Positions 22,304-28,587 of a stretch of DNA of 28,587 bases are shown here, one piece after another. The notes under the pieces are model-generated. The model saw nothing but the letters and a program-made list of their open reading frames with translations, did not search any database and was not told the origin of the DNA. Location: the NCBI GenBank assembly GCA_050180235.1, contig JBFXEJ010000086.1:1-28587 (forward strand), read 5' to 3'. A program made the translations under genes and the position numbers. Each line of letters opens with the position of its first letter. The first letter of the stretch is position 1. Source of the DNA: JAABRU01 sp050180235 (GTDB lineage Bacteria; Desulfobacterota; Desulfobacteria; Desulfobacterales; Desulfococcaceae).

Positions 22304-25300
22304 TTGAAAAAAATACTGGAACAGTATCTGAAAAATCTGACTGACACTTTTCTGCGCGGGGATGCCAGGGAAGAAAGTTATTACATTCATCTTGATGAAT
22401 TCATCAGGCAGTATGCTGAAATCAAAGGGATAAAAAATGCTGATGTGACCATTCTTCCCAAAAAGACTGAAGCGGGCAATCCGGATTTCCGCATCTGGGA
22501 CGGAAAAAACCGCATCACCGGTTACATCGAGGCCAAAGATCCGTCTGGCACAAATCTTGAATCTGCTGAAAATTCTGAACAGTTGAAACGCTACTGCTCC
22601 ACTTTTCCCAATGTCATTTTAACAAATTTTTACGAATTCCGGCTGTACAGAAACGGTGAACGCATTGCAGAGGCCATAATTGGCCGCCCGATAATTGCCC
22701 AAAAACTGCGCACTGCCCCGCCGGTTGAACATATTGACAAAATTCAGAATTTGTTTGAGAAATTCTTTTCTTTCTCACTGCCAAAGGTTCAGACAGCCCA
22801 TTCTTTGGCACTTGAACTGGCAAAAAGAACCCGTTTTCTGCGTGATGAGGTCATGGCTTTGACAACGGAGAAAAACGGGAGTAAAGGCCATAAACAGCTC
22901 AGGGGATTTTATGAGGCATTTCAGAAATATCTTATCGGAACCCTTACAGAAAAGCAGTTTGCAGATTTGTATGCTCAGACCCTCACTTACGGACTGTTTG
23001 CAGCCCGCACCAGGGCGGAAGGCGAATTCACCCGCAGGATTGCATTTGACTGCATTCCCCATACCATCGGTTTTCTCCGTGATATTTTCCGCTTTGTCTG
23101 TCTTGAGGAGCCGCCTCTTTCCCTGCGGATGATTGTGGAGGATATTGCGGAAATTCTGCATGTGACTGACACAAATGAAATCCTTCATGAATACCGGAAA
23201 ACCGGAAAGGGCCGTGATCCGGTTGTGCATTTTTATGAAAGTTTTCTCGCAGCCTATGATCCGGAAACAAGGGAGCGCAGAGGTGTGTATTACACTCCCG
23301 AAGCAGTGGTCGGGTATATCGTGCGCTCGGTTCATTCCATTCTCAAATCCAATTTTGCTTTGACAGACGGTCTTGCCAGCCCGGAGGTGAAACTGCTTGA
23401 TCCGGCCGGAGGAACCCTGACCTTTCCGGCAGAAGCCGTGCGTGTCGCGGCTGCCGAATTTCAGGAAAAATACGGCAGAGGAGGATTGCATCAATGGATT
23501 CGCAGTCACATACTGGAAAATTTCTGCGCATTTGAGCTGATGATGGCTCCGTATGCTGTGGGACATCTGAAAATGGGATTTGTTCTTGATGAACTCGGTT
23601 ACAGAATGAGTGATGAGGAACGCTTCCGGCTTTATCTTACCAACACACTGGAAATGAGGGAAATAACCCAGACAGCCCTTCCCGGCCTGAGTTCATTAAG
23701 CGAGGAAAGCCGTCTTGCAGGCATGGTGAAAACAGAACAGCCCGTGCTGGTGATTGTGGGCAATCCTCCCTACAGCGGTATTTCCGCAAATATCAATGAC
23801 TGGACAGAACGCCTTTTAAAAGAGGATATTGACGGCGCACAGAGTTATTATAAAATAGACGGGCAGCCGCTGGGAGAGAAAAAAGTATGGCTGCAGGATG
23901 ATTATGTGAAATTCCTGCGCTTTGCCCAATGGAAGATTCACAAATCCGGTTACGGGATAGTGGGCATGATTACCAATCACGGTTATCTGGACAATCCCAC
24001 ATTTCGCGGGATGCGCCAGAGCCTGATGAAAACCTTTGATGAAATTTATCTTATTGATCTGCATGGCAACAGCCTGAAAAAGGAAACCGCACCTGACGGA
24101 GGAAAAGATGAAAATGTGTTTGACATCCGGCAGGGAGTAGCGATTGCGCTTTTTGTGAGAAACAAAAAGACAAAAAAACCTAAGGTGTTCCATCTGGATT
24201 TGTACGGACTCCGGAATGAGAAATACAGCGTACTGGACAGCAGCGGTTTTGACAAAAAAAATTACAGAGAAATCAAACCGGTATCCCCAGGATATTTCTT
24301 TGTTCCAAAAAACACTTCCCATATTCAGCATTATCTGAAATGGAAACGGATTGATGAAATTTTTCCGGAAAATGTGACCGGAATTGTAACTGCACGGGAT
24401 AATCTGGCAATTGACATTGATAAGAATTCCCTCAGAAACAAAATCATGATGTTCCGGAACCTGAATCTGCCTAATGATGTGATCAGAACCGGACTGAATC
24501 TGAAAGACAATTATCAGTGGAAAATGTCTGAGCAGAGAAAACAGTTTGCAGAAACTGATGACTGGGAACAATATTTCTCAACATTTCTGTACCGTCCCTT
24601 TGATGTCCGGCATATTTATTATCACGAAAATATTGTGTTCAGAACCCGGCATAATGTTATGCACCACATGCGGGAAGGAAATATCGGTTTAATTGTACCG
24701 CGGCAATGCAAAGAAGAGCCGGGAGCATTCATCACGGAAAATATGATCGGCCATAAAACAGTAAGTGCATATGATATTAATTATTTATTCCCTTTATATG
24801 TTTATGGGGATAAAAGTGCAAAAGACATTCTCAGGAATACGCAAATTCAAAAAAGACCGAATATTTCGCAGGATTTCCTTGAAAAAATGGAATCTCTTTA
24901 CAGAAAGAAACCCAAACCCGAAGATATTCTTTATTATATTTACGGCATATTTTACAGCAATGTTTACCGGAAAACCTATGCCGAATTTCTGAAAACTGAT
25001 TTTCCCCGCGTGCCTTTTTCCTCAGATTACAGCATATTCAGGAAAATCGGGAAACTGGGAAAAGAACTGGCTGATCTGCATCTGCTGAAAAGCCCGGCAC
25101 TCAATCCGCCCCTTGCCAAATATCAGGGAAGCGGTGAAAATGATCGGATTGAAAAGATCACTTACAATGAAAAAGAACAGCGGGTTTACATCAGCAGAGA
25201 CAGATATTTTGAGGGAATCACTCCGGAAATCTGGAATTACCATATCGGCGGGTATCAGGTTCTTTCCAAATATCTCAAAGACCGCAAAGGAAGAATCATG

Positions 25301-25414
25301 GATGATGCCCCGCATTACTGCCGCGTCGTCACTGCCCTGTACAACACACTGGAAATTCAGAAAAAACTCGATGGCATTTACCCTGATGCGGAAAAGGAAA
25401 CTATAGATTTGTAA
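22304..25414 (+). CDS. Type ISP-like restriction-modification enzyme without helicase
   Basis: A protein of about 1036 residues. An N-terminal PD-(D/E)xK nuclease has D61 (GNPDFRIW) and E76-A-K78 (GYIEAKDPS). A helical coupler (about 130-310) leads to the adenine-N6 methyltransferase domain (FYESFLAAYD..TRERRGVYYTP at about 310-332, motif I DPAGGTLTF at 366-374, motif IV GNPPYSG at about 486-492). The C-terminal target-recognition domain has the ISP-type YRPFDVRHIYY near 763. Known type ISP enzymes such as LlaGI carry a helicase between nuclease and methylase; none is present here, so it is closer to a single-chain type IIG-like enzyme. Motif I has leucine in place of the last glycine of the usual GTGTF. 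No ATG is near the start. TTG 22304, eight bases after AGGGG, is chosen; another in-frame TTG is at 22277. Confidence 0.88.
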   Translation: MKKILEQYLKNLTDTFLRGDAREESYYIHLDEFIRQYAEIKGIKNADVTILPKKTEAGNPDFRIWDGKNRITGYIEAKDPSGTNLESAENSEQLKRYCSTFPNVILTNFYEFRLYRNGERIAEAIIGRPIIAQKLRTAPPVEHIDKIQNLFEKFFSFSLPKVQTAHSLALELAKRTRFLRDEVMALTTEKNGSKGHKQLRGFYEAFQKYLIGTLTEKQFADLYAQTLTYGLFAARTRAEGEFTRRIAFDCIPHTIGFLRDIFRFVCLEEPPLSLRMIVEDIAEILHVTDTNEILHEYRKTGKGRDPVVHFYESFLAAYDPETRERRGVYYTPEAVVGYIVRSVHSILKSNFALTDGLASPEVKLLDPAGGTLTFPAEAVRVAAAEFQEKYGRGGLHQWIRSHILENFCAFELMMAPYAVGHLKMGFVLDELGYRMSDEERFRLYLTNTLEMREITQTALPGLSSLSEESRLAGMVKTEQPVLVIVGNPPYSGISANINDWTERLLKEDIDGAQSYYKIDGQPLGEKKVWLQDDYVKFLRFAQWKIHKSGYGIVGMITNHGYLDNPTFRGMRQSLMKTFDEIYLIDLHGNSLKKETAPDGGKDENVFDIRQGVAIALFVRNKKTKKPKVFHLDLYGLRNEKYSVLDSSGFDKKNYREIKPVSPGYFFVPKNTSHIQHYLKWKRIDEIFPENVTGIVTARDNLAIDIDKNSLRNKIMMFRNLNLPNDVIRTGLNLKDNYQWKMSEQRKQFAETDDWEQYFSTFLYRPFDVRHIYYHENIVFRTRHNVMHHMREGNIGLIVPRQCKEEPGAFITENMIGHKTVSAYDINYLFPLYVYGDKSAKDILRNTQIQKRPNISQDFLEKMESLYRKKPKPEDILYYIYGIFYSNVYRKTYAEFLKTDFPRVPFSSDYSIFRKIGKLGKELADLHLLKSPALNPPLAKYQGSGENDRIEKITYNEKEQRVYISRDRYFEGITPEIWNYHIGGYQVLSKYLKDRKGRIMDDAPHYCRVVTALYNTLEIQKKLDGIYPDAEKETIDL

Positions 25415-25627
25415 AATAATGAACCTGAATTGATCTATAATCGTCCGATTTTTTGGACAAATGCTGGCCGAATATCAGCAGATCGAAAACTCCCTCCCCA
25501 TCAATGGGAGAGGGGGGAATTAAGGAAAATTTCGATTTACTGAATATGGCAAAAGATATAAGAATTGTATAACAAATCCTGATCCGGACTCAATATCTTT
25601 ATGATTACTGAAAGAGGAGGAATCTGT

Positions 25628-27139
25628 ATGCACAGTTTTACCATCTGTGATATGTATGAAAGAAATGCAAAGAGTTACAGAGAGCAGACCGCTCTGGTAT
25701 CCGGAGATGTGCGGCTCTCATTTGGGGAACTGCTGACCCGGACACGGGAACTGGCCTCAGGAATGGCGGAGCGGGGCATTTCCAAAGGGGACCGGATTGC
25801 GATTCTGGCACACAACCACCCGGATTTTTTTCTGATTTTCGGTGCTGCCGCTGCATTGGGAGCGATAACGGTTCCTGTCAACTGGAGACTTTCAGATGAG
25901 GAAATCGGCTATATTCTCACAGACGCGGGTACGTCTGTTCTTATCACGGATAAAAACCACAGGGATCGCATCCGGGATGGGGCAGCAAAATTTCCGCACA
26001 TGGAGATTTGGGAAATGAATGACGCGGATTCCCCAGCGCAGGGAACTCCCGCAATACGGGATATTATGCTTCCCAAACAATTGTCCCCTGTTTCCCTTTC
26101 CGCGGATGATCCCTTCTGCCTGATTTATACCGCTGCTGTGGACGGAAAACCCAGGGGAGCTGTTCTGAGCCACGGCAATATTGTTTACGCAAATATGCAG
26201 ACAGCCGCTACTATGGGACTGACAGGCCGGGATGCGTATCTGAACATGCTGCCCATTTTTCATATTACCGGTCTGAACCTTGCCTTTGCGGTTATGCACA
26301 TGGCAGGAAAAAATGTGGTGATTCCCAAATTTGACGAAAAACAGACTTTGGAACAGACCCAGGCTGAAAAAATCACGGTATGGGGCAGTTTTCCGCCCAT
26401 GCTCTCCCGTCTGACTGCGGAAATCAGCGCCGGAAATTACGATATTTCCTGTCTCCGCCATGTTCTGGGCATTGACGGGCCCGACAATATCCGGCCTTTT
26501 GAGGAAAAAACCGGGAGCGTTTTCTGGATTCTTTACGGGCAGACCGAAACATCAGGTCTGGTGACATTTTCCCCTGCTTTGGAAAAACCCGGAACTGCGG
26601 GAAAACCCGGACTGCTCACAAAGGTGCGGCTGGTGGATGAAAAGGAAAATGAGGTTTCTCCGGGGGAAACAGGGGAAATCACTGTGCAGGGGCCTCTTGT
26701 TTTTCAGGGTTTCTGGAAACAGGAAAAATCCACACAGCACACTTTCCGGAACGGCTGGCACCATACCGGTGATTTGGGGCAGACGGATGCAGAAGGTTAT
26801 CTTATCTTCAAAGGCCGCAAACCGGAGAAAGAACTGATCAAACCGGGCGGAGAAAATGTGTATCCTGCTGAAGTGGAAAGCGTAATTCTGGAACATCCGG
26901 CTGTAAGGGAAGTTTCGGTTATCGGTGTGCCTGATCCCAAATTCGGTGAGGGCATCAAAGCCATATGCGTTTTGGAAGACGGCGCTGACCTGACACTCAA
27001 AGAGTTGGGAGAGTTTGTTGCCGCGCGCATCGCCAGGTACAAAAAACCACAGTATGCGCAATTCGTGAAGGAACTTCCCAAAAAGGCAGACGGCTCTGTG
27101 GACAGGGAAAAAGTGAAGGTATTGTACGGGACTGACTGA
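25628..27139 (+). CDS. AMP-binding acyl-CoA ligase with altered P-loop and A10 motif
   Basis: A 503-residue ANL-superfamily protein. Folding motifs are present: A5 YGQTE (303-307), A7 HTGDLG (379-384), the hinge GRKPEKELIKPGGENVYPAEVE (397-418) and C-terminal KKPQYAQFV. Two key motifs differ from the consensus. The P-loop YTSGTTG.PKG reads YTAAVDGKPRG (167-177). The A10 catalytic lysine (normally in GK..R) is serine 490 (ADGSVDREKV). Such ligases would normally convert a carboxylic acid, ATP and CoA to acyl-CoA. The substitutions suggest an unusual reaction, thioesterification without efficient adenylation, or a binding role. The ATG at 25628 has AGAGGAGG upstream; an in-frame ATG at 25601 does not. 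No pathway neighbours are next to it. Confidence 0.88.
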   Translation: MHSFTICDMYERNAKSYREQTALVSGDVRLSFGELLTRTRELASGMAERGISKGDRIAILAHNHPDFFLIFGAAAALGAITVPVNWRLSDEEIGYILTDAGTSVLITDKNHRDRIRDGAAKFPHMEIWEMNDADSPAQGTPAIRDIMLPKQLSPVSLSADDPFCLIYTAAVDGKPRGAVLSHGNIVYANMQTAATMGLTGRDAYLNMLPIFHITGLNLAFAVMHMAGKNVVIPKFDEKQTLEQTQAEKITVWGSFPPMLSRLTAEISAGNYDISCLRHVLGIDGPDNIRPFEEKTGSVFWILYGQTETSGLVTFSPALEKPGTAGKPGLLTKVRLVDEKENEVSPGETGEITVQGPLVFQGFWKQEKSTQHTFRNGWHHTGDLGQTDAEGYLIFKGRKPEKELIKPGGENVYPAEVESVILEHPAVREVSVIGVPDPKFGEGIKAICVLEDGADLTLKELGEFVAARIARYKKPQYAQFVKELPKKADGSVDREKVKVLYGTD

Positions 27140-27151
27140 TCCCGGATGCTC

Positions 27152-27184
27152 TGCGTCCGTCCGCAGGACATTGGGTCGGACGCA
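27152..27184. terminator. Hairpin between convergent genes
   Basis: TGCGTCCG (27152-27159) and CGGACGCA (27177-27184) flank a 17-base loop in the 57-base gap between the acyl-CoA ligase and the convergent DVU0298-family gene. It is a plausible but weak bidirectional terminator, since only a short A-run follows. Confidence 0.35.
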
Positions 27185-27196
27185 AAACCTCCTGTT

Positions 27197-27883
27197 TCAA
27201 TTCGCCAAAGCATCCTCTGCCAGTTCTCCCACAGTTTTTTTTCTCAGTTTTCCATCCAGAAAAACACTTATCTCACTGCTGTCCCCGGCAAGTCTCTTTA
27301 TTTCTGCACGGGCATTGTCATCCGCAATAGGACCTGCTGCCCATGCCGCCAGCCCCCGGTGAAATGGATCGGCTGATTTCAGAAAGGGAAGCAGCCAGGG
27401 CAGTGCATACCTGACCAGTCCGGGCCGGACATGGGAAAGTCTGCCAATACCCCAGAGTAGCCCGCGCTGCAGAACTTCATGCTCCAGAAAATTTCCCTCT
27501 TCACACGCGTAAGAACTCAGAATGCGGTTAAATTCATCGGCCAGTTTTTCATTCCGGGCCATAATTTCGCCCATAGCTTCCGGTGAACCCCAGCCAATGC
27601 CGCCGGACTCGTCATTCAGGCTCCACATAAGACGGCGCATCACCACCCGTGCTGATTCCATTTCACCGGATTTGGCCATACTGTCCACTACAGCCCCCAT
27701 TGCAGTTACAGCGTGCCACCGCACACGTTCATCCTTGTGAAAAAAATGGGAAAAAAGCGGGCCGATAAGCTGTTTTGCAGGATAGGTGCATATTTCATCC
27801 AGCCCTTTTTCCAAATCACTGAGACACAGCAGGACAAGAACCTTTTTCCTGAGCTCCCTGCTGCTGTTTCTTTTATTTTCCAT
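27197..27883 (-). CDS. DVU0298-family HEAT-repeat-like protein
   Basis: A 228-residue soluble all-helical protein resembling the DVU0298 family of sulfate reducers, whose function is unknown. Repeated helix pairs are visible, such as LIGPLFSHFFHKDERVRWHAVTAMGAVVD (about 40-68), GLLWGIGRLSHVRPGLVRYALPWLLPFLKSADPFHRGLAAWAAG (about 142-185). The motif WSLNDESGGIGWGSPEAMGEIMARN (about 87-111) is characteristic of the family. It has a strong GGAGG ribosome binding site. It is convergent with the acyl-CoA ligase gene, and the gene upstream is a broken fragment, so no partner can be inferred. Confidence 0.8.
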   Translation of the reverse strand: MENKRNSSRELRKKVLVLLCLSDLEKGLDEICTYPAKQLIGPLFSHFFHKDERVRWHAVTAMGAVVDSMAKSGEMESARVVMRRLMWSLNDESGGIGWGSPEAMGEIMARNEKLADEFNRILSSYACEEGNFLEHEVLQRGLLWGIGRLSHVRPGLVRYALPWLLPFLKSADPFHRGLAAWAAGPIADDNARAEIKRLAGDSSEISVFLDGKLRKKTVGELAEDALAN

Positions 27884-28042
27884 AATATTCCTCCGCGTGC
27901 TGGCAGTGAATCAGGCGAATTGGGCTCTATGCCAAATCCCCTGATTTCAAATCTTCCGGCTGAAGGATTTTCTTTTCAGCCAGTATGCTTAAACTGTCCC
28001 GGTATGTTGCAGGTTCTCTCATTTTTGTCAGCGTCTGAAAGT

Positions 28043-28450
28043 CTATTTGCCTGCAACAGCCTCCACAATTCTCATGATCCGGTTATCCAGATATTTTCCC
28101 ACAGCCATCGCAGCTTTTTTGTATTTTTCCTTTTCGCCTGCTGTGAACACTTTCTCAAGTCCTTTGGTCTGTATCCATTTTCCGAATTCAGCTTCTGTGC
28201 GCCCGGCTTTAAGCAGTTCATCCGCGAGCCATGTGAGCATGATTTCCGGTTCCGCACAGTAACCGCCTGTATAGCGGTCATGGGGAGCAAGGATTCCTTT
28301 CCGCTCCAAATCCGATAATTCAGGAGTCAGTCTGGGCAGTTCTTCGGCAAATTTTGAAAGTTTGAATTTTTTCTCAAGAATATGGGACTGATGCACAATT
28401 CCCACTGCCATAAAAGCCTTGCGGAGTTCAGGAGTCCAGCTTTGCCACAT
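28043..28450 (-). pseudogene. C-terminal remnant of an unidentified (possibly ATPase) gene
   Basis: A 135-residue ORF from the first available ATG. Its reading frame stays open upstream to 28501 with protein-like sequence ending LNLDRTLPFYD just before the ATG. No start codon or ribosome binding site lies there, which suggests the real N-terminus was lost. The upstream DNA instead encodes the end of a transposase-like protein in another frame. The visible part is helical, with a winged-helix-like 'LSDLERKGILAPHDRYTGGYCAEPEIMLTWLADELL' that resembles the C-terminal region of AAA/STAND-type ATPases; this is a guess. It could alternatively be a short intact gene starting at 28450. Confidence 0.5.
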
Positions 28451-28472
28451 ATCATAAAAGGGTAGTGTTCTG

Positions 28473-28587
28473 TCAAGGTTTAACTGACGGATAAAGTCGC
28501 TTCAGTTTTATTCTCGCATCCTTTGTTCTGAACTGCCAGTCCACACCTTTCATATTCCTGTTCCGTTCTTTATACCATTCGGCAGTC
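28473..28587 (-). CDS. Transposase-like C-terminus (partial, runs off window edge)
   Basis: The last 37 codons of an ORF that continues beyond the right edge. They include 'AEWYKERNRNMKGVDWQF' followed by 'RTKDARIKLKRLYPSVKP' and a stop. The 'W.F...DARIKLK.LYP' ending is reminiscent of insertion-sequence transposases; an IS630-type family is suspected but not certain. It ends 22 bases before the ATG of the neighbouring fragment and overlaps that fragment's open frame, so it probably marks an insertion or recombination junction. Confidence 0.45.
   Translation of the reverse strand, partial: TAEWYKERNRNMKGVDWQFRTKDARIKLKRLYPSVKP

Noticed and set aside
22775..23566. 263-residue minus-strand ORF
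   Set aside because: Antisense to the restriction-modification enzyme; no ribosome binding site or family signature.

Overview
This window looks like a chromosomal segment of a large-genome anaerobic bacterium of the Desulfobacterota, most likely a Desulfobacterales sulfate reducer. Filamentous Desulfonema-like genomes fit best, but that is a guess. The grounds are the gene families: rubrerythrin, rubredoxin-domain and PerR-type genes next to a catalase, an octaheme HAO-like cytochrome c, a stand-alone PocR sensor, an unusual acyl-CoA ligase and a DVU0298-type HEAT protein. The intergenic DNA is moderate in GC and rich in small inverted-repeat elements and heptanucleotide repeats. No rRNA, tRNA or CRISPR array was seen.

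Region by region. Positions 242-821 hold a type II toxin-antitoxin pair whose PIN toxin looks C-terminally broken. Positions 910-2772 hold a stand-alone PocR sensor followed by a membrane PAS-GGDEF protein with a degenerate active-site motif but an intact I-site. Positions 3044-8080 hold glutamate dehydrogenase, an exported TlpA-like thioredoxin and an Omp85/BamA-type protein with seven predicted POTRA domains. Positions 8268-9771 hold a tightly overlapping trio: a small membrane protein, a MoaD/ThiS-like sulfur carrier and an E1-like adenylyltransferase. Positions 9989-11087 hold an unrecognised membrane-anchored protein and a tiny CxxC protein. Positions 11201-13593, on the minus strand, hold an HAO-like octaheme cytochrome downstream of an iron-type DtxR regulator with a palindromic operator at its promoter.

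Positions 13996-18484, all on the minus strand, form an oxidative-stress neighbourhood: perR, a double-rubredoxin membrane protein, catalase, rubrerythrin and an ACT-domain regulator. perR has a good sigma-70 promoter with a PerR/Fur-like box over its predicted start. A rhodanese/ferritin-like fusion is divergent from perR (18796-19620). These genes are best read as a peroxide and oxygen defence set in an anaerobe: PerR senses peroxide, catalase and rubrerythrin remove it, the rubredoxin domains deliver electrons, and the rhodanese/ferritin protein links sulfane sulfur to a di-iron centre.

Positions 19655-21802 encode a membrane adenylate cyclase with an extracytoplasmic dCache sensor. The roughly 500 bases after it are crowded with mobile hairpin elements. 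Next come a solitary type ISP-like restriction-modification enzyme without a helicase (22304-25414), an acyl-CoA ligase with substituted catalytic motifs (25628-27139), a DVU0298-family protein, and at the right edge a gene remnant abutting a transposase-like C-terminus. The most unusual signals are the degenerate GGDEF protein with its PocR neighbour, the double rubredoxin-membrane fusion inside the perR cluster, the heptamer array in the rubrerythrin promoter region, and the related MITE-like elements.
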